Part shown: positions 8,236-17,558 of the stretch, piece after piece
Layout: each line of letters starts with the position of its first letter
Position numbering within the stretch: position 1 is the stretch's first letter
Source: Acidobacteriota bacterium
GTDB taxonomy: Bacteria; Acidobacteriota; Terriglobia; Terriglobales; Acidobacteriaceae
Length of the DNA stretch: 64,000 nt
Reading direction: 5' to 3'
Assembly: GCA_013289765.1 (NCBI GenBank)
Contig: JABCZI010000003.1
Coordinates: 248,001-312,000 of the forward strand
Position numbers and translations under genes: made by a program
Notes under the pieces: generated by a model
Databases searched by the model: none
What the model was told of the DNA's origin: nothing
Seen by the model: the letters and a program-made list of their open reading frames with translations, nothing else

Positions 8236-8648
8236 CCCGACCTCGGCTCGATCACTTGCCTTCAGATATTGCTCTATGGCTGACGCCATATCCCCGTGAC
8301 CCTGTTGACGGGTCAATGAGTGCTAACGCCGAGCAACATAGCCCTGGCCATTGTAGCCTCCAGAAGATAATTGTTGATAATCGCAATTTCGCTCAGCTCA
8401 ATCCTGGCTCATCGTTGAGCGACTGGGGAACCAATCGCCGAGTCGGTCGTCCGGATTGAGCGGTGAAATACTGAATCGCAAACGTTTGGCGCGGTCATAG
8501 TTCTATCCCACGACGTGCCGTTATTGCCACGATCCAGGGTGAAGACAGCGCCGCATTCCTAGTGCATCGGAGCCGCCAACGGTATATAATTTGCAGCGCT
8601 CCCCCGATTCGTTTTTTGGCTTTCAGTCTGGTCCCAGCCAGGCGACTC
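8236..8648 (+). other. Gene-free interval before the Ser/Thr kinase
   Basis: 413 bases with no convincing gene on either strand. The minus strand near 8240-8310 can be read as MASAIEQYLKASDR, which echoes the C-terminal MASAIEQLSLGRAK of the small protein at 7237-7470. I see no start, SD or continuing frame to support a gene. The last ~150 bases presumably hold the kinase promoter; no clear -35/-10 pair was identified. Confidence 0.5.
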
Positions 8649-11600
8649 ATGCTCAACCGGAATCCGCGGTCAGATCCACCAGATCGAGCAGACTTGACCA
8701 ACACGGTCGGTGTGCGCGTGCCCACGAAGGGTGATAGTTCCGGCTCCAATTCTCCGGTCGATCCCGAAGCCACGTTAGTAGATTTTCCGCAAGGCCCTTC
8801 CGATGCGGAGCTGACTCTCGTAGACGTTGATGCCACATTAATTGATGCAACTCCAGTTCCCCGCTTTCCCGGCCGCAGCCTCGCTCGTATTCAAGCAAAT
8901 GTCCCAGTTTTGCAAACCAACGAGGTGCTGGCGGGACGCTATGAGATCTTGCAACTGCTGGGTGAAGGCGGGATGGGTGCAGTCTACAAAGCCATGGACC
9001 GCGAACTGGGCCGCCCGGTCGCACTGAAGATTATCCGGCCGGAACTGGCTGCCAATCCATCAATCCTGGCGCGATTCAAACAAGAGCTCCTTTTGGCCCA
9101 TCAAGTCACTCACAAGAACGTCATCCGGATCTACGATCTGGGCGACGCCGATGGCGTGAAGTTCATCACGATGGAGTTCGTCGAAGGCCAGGATCTGCGC
9201 GCTCTCATCCTGGAAAGAAAGAAATTCTCTCCGGAAGATGCGGTCGAGATCATTCAACAGGTCTGCCGCGCTCTGGAGGCTGCTCACAGCGTGGGAGTGG
9301 TTCACCGGGATTTGAAGCCGCAAAACATCATGCGGGATCAAACCGGCCGAATCCTGGTGATGGATTTCGGCTTGGCACGCACGATCGTAGGCGATGGCAT
9401 GACGCAAACCGGCGCCTTGGTCGGGACCATGGAATACATGTCGCCAGAGCAGGCGCTGGCTAAAGATCTGGATCAACGCTCTGACCTTTTCACTCTGGGA
9501 TTGATTCTTTACGAACTGCTGGCCGGAGTCACTCCGTTTAAGGCGGAGAGCGCCGTGGCCAGCCTGATCAAGCGCAACCAGGAGAAAGCAATCCCGGTCT
9601 CCGATCACGATGGGAAGATTCCGCGCGCGCTCAGCAATATTGTAAGTAAGTGTCTGGAGCGCGATCCTGCTGTCCGCTACCAAAACGCCGGCGAGTTGCT
9701 TCGCGATCTCGACGCGTGGCAGGGAAACCGCGCGGCTGCCACATTGGGTTTTCAACCCGCCGTCGAGCCCTGGGGACGAACGATTCCGTGGCCCCTGCTG
9801 ACGGGCATCCTCACCGTGCTGGTATTGGCCAGCGTCAGCTATGTGTTTCGCACTGCGCTCTTTTCTCCTTCAACAAAGAGAACCGCGGCGGTTCCAGTTC
9901 TCTCTCTGGCGGTAGTTCCCTTTCAGAATAAGTCCGGCGACGAGTCCTGGGACTGGCTGGGGCCCAGTCTCGCGGATATGTTGAGCACGGACGTTGGGCA
10001 ATCCGCGCATCTGCGCGCCGTATCTTCCGACCGCGTGCAGCAGGTATTTCATGATCTGCGGATCGCACCGAACTCCGCCGTCGATTCGTCGACCCTCGGC
10101 CGCGTCGCGGAATTTACCAACGCCGACACTCTGGTCTGGGGACAATACACCAAACTCGGCGATCAGATCCGCATTGACGCCACGCTCCAGGATCGCAAAC
10201 ACAATCGTACGATCCAGGTGAAATCGGAAGCGGCCACTCAAAAAGATCTGTCGGCGGCGGTGGACCGATTGGCCGAAATGATCCGGCAAAACCTCGCCCT
10301 CTCTACCGACGTGGTGAAAGAGCTGCAAGCGCAATCGTTCAAACCCACTTCGACTTCGGTGGCTGCGCTGCGTGATTACAACCAGGGTCTGCAATCCTTG
10401 CGCCAGGGAAACAATCTGGAAGCCCAGAAACAACTTGAGGCTGCCACTAAAGAAGACCCGCAATTTGCCATCGCTTATTCGCGCCTGGGCGAAGCCTATG
10501 CCGCGTTGGGGTACGAAGCGGAAGCGGAGCAGGCGTCGCGCCGTGCCGCGGACCTCAGCGACCCGCTCCCCGCCGCCGAAAAGTATCTGATCCTGGCCAG
10601 CAATGCGCGAATTCTAAAACAAGGCAACAAGGCAATTGCAGCCTACGAGAACCTCGCCGAGAGTTCGCCCGACAATCTTGACGTGCAGTTTGCGCTAGGC
10701 AGCCTGTACGAAGACGAAGGTGGCTTGGACAAGGCCTTGGCACACTATGGGAATGTTCTGAAATCCGACCCCAAAAATCTTGATGCCCTGCTCGCCACCG
10801 GCCGGGTCGACTGCAAGCGTGGCGATCCGCAAGCGGGCCTCGATCCTTTAAGTGCCGCCCTCAACATCGCGGTTCAGGTTGACAACAAGGAACAGCAGGC
10901 AATGATCCTGCAAACGACTGGCGTAGCGTACAAACTGCTGGGTAGGTCCGAAGAGGCTCTGCGCAACTATCAGCACTCGATGGAAATCAATACCACTCTT
11001 GGCAAGAAACGGGGAGTGGCGGCGAACCTCAGCGAGATTTCCCAGGTGCAGGCGCGTATGGGCAAGCCGGACCTGGCATTGGCCAGCCTGAACAAAGCGC
11101 TAAGTTTGCAAAGAGAGATCGGCGCGAAAAAAGAGGCCGGGGACACGCTGATCGACCTGGGGCAACTCTACGAAGACCGCGACCAACACGATCAGGCGCT
11201 CGAGAACTTCAAGCAGGCGCTGCAGATCGAACGCGACAGCGGAGACGAACACTATCAGGCACTGTGTCTCAATAATATTGGGAACGCCGATTTCGCCAAA
11301 GGCGAATACGCGGACGCCCTCACCTACTTCCAGCAGGCCCTGGATCTTCGCCAGAAACTCAACAATCCAGCCGAGATTGCCGAGACCCTTTCGAACGTCG
11401 GCGAAGCAATGGCCAAGACTGGGCAATACGATAAAGCGGTGGAAGACCACCTCCAGGCACTGGATCTGGAGCGCAAGGCCGGAGACAAACGAGGCGCGGC
11501 ATCCGATTCCGCCAGCCTTGGCGTCCTGTTCGGCTATCAGGGCCGGCTGGGAGCTGCGGTGAAGTCCACCGCCGAGGCGGTGCAGTCCTTCCATGAATTG

Positions 11601-12293
11601 CAGGACCGCAGTCTGTGGATGGCGCAGGCGCTCACGGCGTACGCCGATGCCCTCATTCAGGCCGGCCGGTTCGCCGACGCTCTTGCTGTCTTGAAAGAAG
11701 CGGGCGATCTGGCGCGCGAGTTGAAAAGCAATTCGACCCTGGCCGCAGTGACCAACCTCGAAGGGGATCGAGCTTATTACCAGGGCGATTCCAAAGCCGC
11801 GCGCGGTTCTTATCAGCGCGCTCTTGAGACCGCGCAACATGCCAAGTCCCGAGAGGACGTCCTCAGGGCTCAATTCAATCTGGCGAGGGTCCAGATGCAG
11901 GAAAGCGATTCGAGCCGGGCGCTGGCCGCTTTCCACGACTTGGCCCAGCGGGCTAATGTCGCCGGTCTGAAATATCTTTCGCTGGAGAGTTCAGTCTTAG
12001 CCGCCCAGGCCTCGCTGCGCCAGAAAAAGTATTCGGATGTGGAACGCGAGGCCCGGCGCAGCCTGGCGCAGAGCGAGCCGCAATCGCTGCGGCTGCTAAT
12101 GGCGGCGGCACATGACCTTCTGGGAAACGCACTGCGGGCCGATTCAAATCCATCCGAGGCGGCCGGGCACTTTCGTGATGCACTCGGCACCCTGGATGAC
12201 ATCAAGAAAGATCCTGGCTCTGACAAGGCCTTCGAGCGCACCGATTTGAAGTCCCTCTACGCCGACGTCTCACAAGCGTCCGGCAAGACTTAA
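8649..12293 (+). CDS. Transmembrane Ser/Thr protein kinase with FlgO-like and TPR domains
   Basis: 1,214 residues from ATG 8649 (MLNRNPRSD); an upstream in-frame ATG at 8562 is less likely because its extra residues are unlike a kinase leader. Layout: acidic Thr-rich leader 1-95 with repeated TLVD/TLID motifs; Hanks-type kinase ~98-360 with GEGGMGAVYKA loop, Lys127, HRDLKPQN (219-226) and DFG (239-241), all catalytic residues present; one TM ~380-400; a periplasmic FlgO/adenylate-cyclase-associated beta-alpha domain ~415-540 (LAVVPFQNKSGDESWDWLG); then about 14 TPR-type repeats to the end. The kinase is cytoplasmic and the TPR tail extracytoplasmic, so an outside protein signal may control phosphorylation inside. 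Such proteins are abundant in Acidobacteriota. Confidence 0.92.
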   Translation: MLNRNPRSDPPDRADLTNTVGVRVPTKGDSSGSNSPVDPEATLVDFPQGPSDAELTLVDVDATLIDATPVPRFPGRSLARIQANVPVLQTNEVLAGRYEILQLLGEGGMGAVYKAMDRELGRPVALKIIRPELAANPSILARFKQELLLAHQVTHKNVIRIYDLGDADGVKFITMEFVEGQDLRALILERKKFSPEDAVEIIQQVCRALEAAHSVGVVHRDLKPQNIMRDQTGRILVMDFGLARTIVGDGMTQTGALVGTMEYMSPEQALAKDLDQRSDLFTLGLILYELLAGVTPFKAESAVASLIKRNQEKAIPVSDHDGKIPRALSNIVSKCLERDPAVRYQNAGELLRDLDAWQGNRAAATLGFQPAVEPWGRTIPWPLLTGILTVLVLASVSYVFRTALFSPSTKRTAAVPVLSLAVVPFQNKSGDESWDWLGPSLADMLSTDVGQSAHLRAVSSDRVQQVFHDLRIAPNSAVDSSTLGRVAEFTNADTLVWGQYTKLGDQIRIDATLQDRKHNRTIQVKSEAATQKDLSAAVDRLAEMIRQNLALSTDVVKELQAQSFKPTSTSVAALRDYNQGLQSLRQGNNLEAQKQLEAATKEDPQFAIAYSRLGEAYAALGYEAEAEQASRRAADLSDPLPAAEKYLILASNARILKQGNKAIAAYENLAESSPDNLDVQFALGSLYEDEGGLDKALAHYGNVLKSDPKNLDALLATGRVDCKRGDPQAGLDPLSAALNIAVQVDNKEQQAMILQTTGVAYKLLGRSEEALRNYQHSMEINTTLGKKRGVAANLSEISQVQARMGKPDLALASLNKALSLQREIGAKKEAGDTLIDLGQLYEDRDQHDQALENFKQALQIERDSGDEHYQALCLNNIGNADFAKGEYADALTYFQQALDLRQKLNNPAEIAETLSNVGEAMAKTGQYDKAVEDHLQALDLERKAGDKRGAASDSASLGVLFGYQGRLGAAVKSTAEAVQSFHELQDRSLWMAQALTAYADALIQAGRFADALAVLKEAGDLARELKSNSTLAAVTNLEGDRAYYQGDSKAARGSYQRALETAQHAKSREDVLRAQFNLARVQMQESDSSRALAAFHDLAQRANVAGLKYLSLESSVLAAQASLRQKKYSDVEREARRSLAQSEPQSLRLLMAAAHDLLGNALRADSNPSEAAGHFRDALGTLDDIKKDPGSDKAFERTDLKSLYADVSQASGKT

Positions 12294-12358
12294 AGGTTGT
12301 ATCCCGCAACACTTTCGCGTCGATTAGCGCGAATTCCACCACACACAGCAACAAAAAA

Positions 12359-12379
12359 GGCCGGGCAGATTGCCCGGCC
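12359..12379 (-). terminator. Rho-independent terminator for the lectin gene
   Basis: A perfect 9-bp stem GGCCGGGCA/TGCCCGGCC with a 3-base loop. Read on the minus strand it is followed by TTTTTTGTTG. It lies 33 bases after the stop of the leftward lectin gene (12413) and 65 bases after the rightward kinase gene, so it may also separate the convergent transcripts. Confidence 0.88.
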
Positions 12380-12412
12380 AATTCTTGCCGATCTTACATT
12401 TATTTGAACCGT

Positions 12413-14368
12413 TTATTTGAACTGGAAGTCGGCGTTGTGTTGCACACCGTCACCTACGTTGACGGTCGTAGTCAGGCACTCTCCTGAAAACGACTTCAGT
12501 GTCTTCCAATTGAAGTGGTAGCTTCCGTTGCCATCGTTGATTAGGCCCGACGTGGTTTCGGTATCCGCGGGGATGGTGTCGTCCGTCGGAGGTACGTTGC
12601 CTGCAAAGCAGCCGTTGGCAGCCAGGATGGTCACATAACCCGCGGGAGCCAAGGCCGAGTTCGTCACCGGGCCTCCGTTGAAGCCAAAGCAGTTCGTGTT
12701 CCCTGTCGGGCAGGTTGGATACATGAGCTGCCATTTCAACGGTATGGTCTGGCCAGCCTTGGCAATGTTGAAAACGTTGTTCCCCTGATTCGCCACCGGC
12801 GCGGCGAAGCCGTTGAACTGATAGGGCGGAATGGCAAATGGCGAAGGCGTACTCCCTGTCGGCGGAAAGTCTGCCAACACCATCTGCGAGTTGTAGTTGT
12901 TGGTCCCACCGCCCTTGGTTAGATCGCTTGCGAATCCCACTCCGATCGGCACCCAGGCGCTGCTGCCCTCGGGCGCGGTCAGGAACTGCGGGGCGACACC
13001 CGCGGGAATGTGGTCGGGGGATGTCACGATGTTGCTGATGTCCTCGTTATTGTGGAATGTGCTGTTTGGCTGAAGCGGATTAAATCCGCTGGTTGTGGGA
13101 CACAATTCACCCTGGGTTTGATTCGTTCCCGAAGCGCAAGCAACGTCGAAAATAACCGCGTCGCTTCCCGCTCCCGAGAAAGTGTTGCAGACCGGCGGAG
13201 TGGTGGATTCACCAAAGACGTTGATCCGCGCGTTGCAATCCGCCTGTGGCAATACGGTCGGCGTGATGGTCATGGTGGTGTTGCTGATTGGCACGTCGGC
13301 GGGGTAGGTCACGTTGTAGGTCGCGAAGGGGAACACGAACGAATTGGTCACACCGCTTCCCTGGAGCGGCAGGGTAATGGACGAATCGAAAGTAAAGTTA
13401 AGAATGTCGGCTTCCTCCGCCGCACCGCGCGTTGCGGCCGTGAAGCCAACGTAAGCCGCACCGTTGTTCAGGATCGTTCCCGCCGGGCATCCGGTGGCCG
13501 TGCATGGGTTATTGAGATCTACGTGCGCCTGCACCACCGGCGCGGGATTGTATCCAGGATCGATATACACGGAGAGGTTTGGGCATGGGTTGCTGTTGGG
13601 GCAGGTTGCCGTATACGGCAGGTAAACAATCTGCGCGTAATGAGTACCTCCATCCGCCAGGTTGAGGGGAAGCGCTCCAAACGATTCGCTCCTCGCGATC
13701 AGGCAGGGCGACGTGTGGTCGGCCAAATTGTTCACCGTGCCACAGCTCTGTATGGCCACGTGGTTGTTATCAAGGTCGTAACTGTTCGTAAAAGTATCGA
13801 ACTCAATGGCCACGCTGTTGGGGATGCCGAGATCCGATCCGGCATTACACGGCGGCTGGGAATACTGTGCTGCCGTGGTTAGGCCGTTGCAGGGATCGAA
13901 CTCCCGCGTACCGTAGCCGATGCCGCCGCCAAATCCGCCGATGGCGGCGAGGCCGCTGCTGCTGTTCTGGATCACAAACGCAAAACCGTCGCCGGTTTCT
14001 CCGCTCGGAACAATCCTGAACTGAAACTCCACCCCGAAGCCGCCGGCGACCTGCTGTTGCGTGTTAAACCAGGCTGCGCCGCGCTGGTTCGGCAGGTTTT
14101 GCGTAAGCTGCAAGAACGTTTGGCTTGCGGGAACATTGGGCACCCCGCTCCCGGTGATGCCACCATCGTTGGTCGAGTCTCCAGCCGTGATCGTGATCAG
14201 GCATCCAGAGGGTGGACTCGGAGGCGCACACAATTGGCTCTGACTGAAACCTGAGGTGAAACCCAGAATCTGTGCCTGGGCAGGCATGCTGAAAAGCGCG
14301 ATGCCGAGCGCTATGCTTGCGGCGACCAAAGCAATTCGGAACGTGTACGACGAAGGATGACAGTTCAT
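12413..14368 (-). CDS. Secreted L-type lectin-like protein with C-terminal PxKF domain
   Basis: 651 residues. Signal peptide ~12-32 (SMPAQAQ). Residues ~35-330 follow the legume/L-type lectin pattern: AWFNTQQQVAGGFGVEFQFRI, GDGFAFVIQN, then VAIEFDTFTNSYDLDNNHVAI, where Asp/Asn/Asp normally hold Ca2+ and Mn2+. The middle (~340-500) is a beta-rich, Cys-containing region without a clear family. The C-terminal ~120 residues (AGQTIPLKWQLMYP ... GSYHFNWKTLKSFSGEC) match the PxKF domain, common at the ends of actinobacterial and acidobacterial exported proteins. Probably a surface or secreted glycan-binding protein. The SD GGAGAACCT lies directly before the ATG. A strong terminator follows at 12359-12379. 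Confidence 0.8.
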   Translation of the reverse strand: MNCHPSSYTFRIALVAASIALGIALFSMPAQAQILGFTSGFSQSQLCAPPSPPSGCLITITAGDSTNDGGITGSGVPNVPASQTFLQLTQNLPNQRGAAWFNTQQQVAGGFGVEFQFRIVPSGETGDGFAFVIQNSSSGLAAIGGFGGGIGYGTREFDPCNGLTTAAQYSQPPCNAGSDLGIPNSVAIEFDTFTNSYDLDNNHVAIQSCGTVNNLADHTSPCLIARSESFGALPLNLADGGTHYAQIVYLPYTATCPNSNPCPNLSVYIDPGYNPAPVVQAHVDLNNPCTATGCPAGTILNNGAAYVGFTAATRGAAEEADILNFTFDSSITLPLQGSGVTNSFVFPFATYNVTYPADVPISNTTMTITPTVLPQADCNARINVFGESTTPPVCNTFSGAGSDAVIFDVACASGTNQTQGELCPTTSGFNPLQPNSTFHNNEDISNIVTSPDHIPAGVAPQFLTAPEGSSAWVPIGVGFASDLTKGGGTNNYNSQMVLADFPPTGSTPSPFAIPPYQFNGFAAPVANQGNNVFNIAKAGQTIPLKWQLMYPTCPTGNTNCFGFNGGPVTNSALAPAGYVTILAANGCFAGNVPPTDDTIPADTETTSGLINDGNGSYHFNWKTLKSFSGECLTTTVNVGDGVQHNADFQFK

Positions 14369-14736
14369 AGGTTCTCCATGTCAATTCTTGAAGGGATTCA
14401 TCGAACCTTAATATTCGAGGTCTGGCTTGCAGGGCAGAAGCCACGGTCCTTCTCACCAGGGTTACCGCCGGGAAGGCTACTGCTCGCTCGTTACCTGTCT
14501 CTTTGAGTCAATAAGAACAGCTGACAAACCTAGTCTCGAACCATCCCCTCAGAGTCCGCCGTTAGGCATATTGAATGGGATACTGAAATCGGAACCGGCC
14601 TGAAAGGGGGGAAACCGGTGAAGCGGACTCATTCTCAGCCCTGCTTGCGACTCCTGTCAAGGAAAAAGCGCCTGGCTGAATCTGCTCTACGTTCGTAGCC
14701 TGGACAGCGTAAATGTCTGATACCTCTGGCTGCCTG
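14369..14736 (-). other. Intergenic region upstream of the lectin gene
   Basis: 368 bases between the lectin start and the LytTR stop. The minus-strand leader (about 14390-14490) is GC-rich with several short complementary runs, such as GGCAGAAGCCAC against nearby GTGGCTTCTGCC-type segments, so a structured 5' leader is possible. It matches no riboswitch class I know. The rest shows nothing recognisable. Confidence 0.35.
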
Positions 14737-15357
14737 TTAGCCGCAAAGGCGCTCTGAGCCTACCCACAGTTGAGCCAGATCTCTGAGGTTGTTTTTATAT
14801 GTACGCGTTACCAAGTACTCCTTCCCACCTTTTACACGCAGCCTGTACTCTCCCGTCGGTAATGGTTGGATCTCCTCCACGGCCGAAATATTCACGACGA
14901 CCGAGCGGTGGATGCGAATAAAACCGTAGGGCTTGAGCTTCTCCGCCATAGACGACAGGGACTCACGCAGCAAATAGCTATTGGGTCGATGGAGCAACGA
15001 GACGTAATTGCCTTCGGCTTGCACTGCCACGATCTCGGCTAAATCCAAGAATAGGATTCTACCCTTTGCCTTGAACGCGATTCGTGGTGCCTGTCGTTTT
15101 GCTATAACTTCCAACTGTCGCAAGACTCGCGTGAGGTTTGCAGCATCAACCCGGATGGCCGGAAGCAATGAAGTATCTGCAGCTTCGCAGAACTGGTCGG
15201 CAGTCGATTCGAGAGTGTAATCCTGTCTACTCCTGGTGGAGCGAATCATAGCTCGCCGCACGGGGCTGGCCGAAACGTCCACATTAGCGTGAACCGCTTG
15301 CTGAAGAAACACCTCACGTGGATTGGCCTTCTGATCCTGAATGTCGCGGGTGCTCAT
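14737..15357 (-). CDS. LytTR-type DNA-binding regulator
   Basis: 206 residues. The first ~90 are low in recognisable motifs; there is no receiver domain with a phosphoacceptor Asp. Residues ~95-200 are a LytTR domain: RIAFKAKGRILFLDLAEIVAVQAEGNYV, YLLRESLSSMAEKL, FIRIHRSVVVNISAVEEIQ, then GGKEYLVTRTYKNNL. LytTR domains bind direct repeats in promoters and usually sit behind a receiver. The lack of one means activity is likely controlled by the N-terminal half or by expression. No histidine kinase is adjacent. The target is unknown; the lectin gene downstream on the same strand is a candidate. Confidence 0.87.
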   Translation of the reverse strand: MSTRDIQDQKANPREVFLQQAVHANVDVSASPVRRAMIRSTRSRQDYTLESTADQFCEAADTSLLPAIRVDAANLTRVLRQLEVIAKRQAPRIAFKAKGRILFLDLAEIVAVQAEGNYVSLLHRPNSYLLRESLSSMAEKLKPYGFIRIHRSVVVNISAVEEIQPLPTGEYRLRVKGGKEYLVTRTYKNNLRDLAQLWVGSERLCG

Positions 15358-15445
15358 AATGGAACCCCTTGCGCGCTCTCTGGTTTCGAACTTCCTGCTA
15401 TCCGACGCGAGACTGACGAGTGCACTGCTTGCAAATGAAATGGTC

Positions 15446-16162
15446 CTACATAACCGGAGCAGCGGATCCGTCTGACCACCTGCCCACGGGAACGATAAAC
15501 ACGTCGATTGGTTGAGCGCCTTTGAATTCTGGAATGAGCATTACCGGTGATTTCGGCAGATCGGCACCCCAAGCCTTGCCGTCCAGCGGAGGCGCATAAA
15601 ACATCAAGTGGGCCAAGTTGTGATCATCGTTATCGGTGAGATAAGCTTCCTTCGACATCATGTAACTCATGGCGCCGGGTTCGAGCGGTGGCAGTTCACC
15701 TTTTTCGAACGCTGCCTTGTTGCCTTCGATGATCTCAGCCTTCGTTCGCCCTGCTAATACCATCTCTGTTCTCTTGTAAGTAGTTGGCAGAACGGATCGT
15801 GCAGCCTGCGGATTGAGACAGATTGGGCCTCGAATTTTGGGGTTCCAAAACTCCGGAGCGTCGGACGGGGACATCCACCCTCGCTCCACAAGACACACAA
15901 AACCGTTTTTCCCCTCGACGGCAGTTTCGTAGCCATGGCGGCCGAGGACCAGAATTTTTGCATCGCCCGATATGGCTTCCGGTGCCGCGCTTCGCGCCAA
16001 GGCAATCTCGGTATTTCGGTCTGCCATGAAGTACTGATCGAGTGGTGCCATGTTCGGATAGGCTGTTTTGGGCGCTTGTGCCTGCCCTTGCTTCGTTCCA
16101 ATGAGCCCCAGGATCAGAGCGAAGGCTAGAGAAGCTACCATTGCCAATTTTCTTCGGTTCAT
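15446..16162 (-). CDS. Exported conserved hypothetical protein
   Basis: 238 residues starting at MNRRKLAMVASLAFALILGLIG; the frame is open further upstream to 16270, but the signal peptide marks the ATG at 16162. Mature sequence begins after KQGQAQA. Features include MADRNTEIALARSAAPEAIS, GFVCLVERGWMSP, RGPICLNPQAARSVLP and a C-terminal FIVPVGRWSDGS. Two Cys lie in similar hydrophobic contexts. I recognise it as a recurring acidobacterial/proteobacterial exported family but know no function. It follows the NTF2-like gene on the same strand and may share its promoter. Confidence 0.68.
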   Translation of the reverse strand: MNRRKLAMVASLAFALILGLIGTKQGQAQAPKTAYPNMAPLDQYFMADRNTEIALARSAAPEAISGDAKILVLGRHGYETAVEGKNGFVCLVERGWMSPSDAPEFWNPKIRGPICLNPQAARSVLPTTYKRTEMVLAGRTKAEIIEGNKAAFEKGELPPLEPGAMSYMMSKEAYLTDNDDHNLAHLMFYAPPLDGKAWGADLPKSPVMLIPEFKGAQPIDVFIVPVGRWSDGSAAPVM

Positions 16163-16283
16163 CGTTTTCCCCTGTGTCAGAATCGTTGCCGTTGCCTGAC
16201 AACATGCTCCTTTGACATCCGCCGTCCGCCTCTCCCAGATTGACGAGGCGCGCGAAGAGACCGGAGCCACCCAGGCATGTAAG

Positions 16284-16772
16284 TTACTTCTGGCCAGTGC
16301 TTACGGCTGACGGAAAGCTGGATTGCGCGCCGAAATAACACTCAATGGATTGCAACTTTCCGTTCTTGATTCGCAGATACTCCACGTTCCGGAACGATTT
16401 ACCGTTTTTGGTATGGCAAAGATACTTCACGAAAGCATCCTCCTTGCCAGTGGTGATCCGCTCCAGGTCAAAATGTTGAATGAAGTCGATCTGTGTTTTC
16501 CAGCATTGCGTTTTGAAAGCGCTCTTGCTGATGTGGTCATCGCCGGCCGCGCTGGAAAAGGTGAAGTTATCGGCGAGCATGTTATCCAGTGGGCCCCAGT
16601 CTTTCTTATCCCATGCCGCGTACCACTTCCGGGCCAGCTCTTCGTTCGTTAAGTTCTGTCCATCCAATGCGGCGGCATTTGCCGGTCCCGGCAGGCTGAC
16701 GGCAGCGACCAGGGCGCATGCTCCCGTTGCGAGTAGATTCCGGCGTGACACTGCGATCCTCGTCATTGTCAT
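16284..16772 (-). CDS. Exported SnoaL/NTF2-like protein with Tat-type leader
   Basis: 162 residues. The ATG at 16772 is preceded by AAGGAG at 8 bases; a longer frame to 16883 lacks this. The leader SRRNLLATGACALVAAVSLPG has the twin-Arg pattern, suggesting Tat export. The mature domain (ELARKWYAAWDKKDWGPLDNMLADNFTFSSAAGDD, ending NGKLQSIECYFG) is the cone-shaped SnoaL/NTF2 fold used by small isomerases, hydrolases and binding proteins. No specific catalytic dyad can be assigned. It lies between a TetR gene and another exported gene on the same strand; all three may form one transcript under TetR control. Confidence 0.75.
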   Translation of the reverse strand: MTMTRIAVSRRNLLATGACALVAAVSLPGPANAAALDGQNLTNEELARKWYAAWDKKDWGPLDNMLADNFTFSSAAGDDHISKSAFKTQCWKTQIDFIQHFDLERITTGKEDAFVKYLCHTKNGKSFRNVEYLRIKNGKLQSIECYFGAQSSFPSAVSTGQK

Positions 16773-16893
16773 CGTTTGTTCTCCTTTCGTGATGTAGTTT
16801 AAGCGCTTCACCGAATCGCGATACTGACTCTTCCGAGATACGAACCGGTTGGTATGCAACACTGCCACACTGTTGCTTAACACACCGATGCGA

Positions 16894-17544
16894 TCAACCT
16901 CGCTTGCGGTTGCCCGGCGCGCGCAGGGACCGCAGCCAGCCCACGATCGTTCTGATCCCCGCTTTCATCACTTTCGGATCCTGAGCGTTCTTTGCCAGCG
17001 AGGCATAGCCTTCGACCATCGCGATCAGTAAGGCGGCGGCCTCAGCGGGTTCCACGTCGCGGCGAACGCGGCCGTTGGCCTGGCCCTCTCGCAAAATGGA
17101 GGCAACGGCCCCTCGCCAGGCATCGAAGATTCTTGCCAGCCGCTTCCGGAATCCCGCGTCGAGAGGAGACATTTCCTGAGCCAGGTTGTTCAGTTGGCAG
17201 CCGCCCCGCACATCTTCGGGCCGAACGGGTATAGATTGAACAGCGCCGATCAAAGTGTCAATGGGGTTCTTGCCGGTCTGTAGAGGCCGCACCCATTTGC
17301 CGTGGACGTCGGGGGCTATGATCTCTTCGACGACGGCGTGCCCCAAGGCTTCCTTGTTGTCGAAGTGGTAATACAACGCCCCCTTGGTGACCCCAGCTAC
17401 GGCCAGAATGGTGTCCAGGCTGGCACTCTGGAAACCCGATCTGTAGATCTCGCGGGACGCCGCCTGCAGCAAGCGCTCCCGGGTGCGCTCAGAATCGCGC
17501 AGCCTAGTCGTTCGACCTTTCGGATTTTTACGTACCGCCAACAT
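16894..17544 (-). CDS. TetR-family transcriptional repressor
   Basis: About 216 residues from ATG 17544 (MLAVRKN). An upstream ATG at 17571 would place a likely operator inside the gene, so the shorter start is preferred. HTH region: RERLLQAASREIYRSGFQSASLDTILAVAGVTKGALYYHF, the classic TetR_N domain. The C-terminal half resembles the TetR_C group of AcuR/YcdC-like repressors (VRGGCQLNNLAQEMSPLD). An inverted repeat ACATAC-N6-GTATGT overlaps the start codon, so it is probably autoregulated. The ligand is not predictable. The two downstream exported genes are the obvious targets. Confidence 0.9.
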   Translation of the reverse strand: MLAVRKNPKGRTTRLRDSERTRERLLQAASREIYRSGFQSASLDTILAVAGVTKGALYYHFDNKEALGHAVVEEIIAPDVHGKWVRPLQTGKNPIDTLIGAVQSIPVRPEDVRGGCQLNNLAQEMSPLDAGFRKRLARIFDAWRGAVASILREGQANGRVRRDVEPAEAAALLIAMVEGYASLAKNAQDPKVMKAGIRTIVGWLRSLRAPGNRKRG

Positions 17545-17558
17545 ACCGACCAGTATGT
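17541..17558. promoter_or_regulatory. Probable TetR operator
   Basis: ACATAC-CGACCA-GTATGT is a perfect 6-bp inverted repeat with a 6-base spacer overlapping the start of the TetR gene; a second GTATGTT copy begins at 17557. Core sequences of the form ATACCGACCxGTAT are known for TetR repressors of this type. Binding is inferred. Confidence 0.65.

Noticed and set aside
8240-8310. Minus-strand MASAIEQYLKASDR echoing the end of the small protein at 7237-7470
   Set aside because: Only seven identical residues in a row, no start or SD; likely coincidence or an unprovable relic.
14390-14490. Riboswitch before the lectin gene
   Set aside because: Does not fit the cyclic-di-GMP, fluoride or other consensus I know; only loose complementarity is visible.
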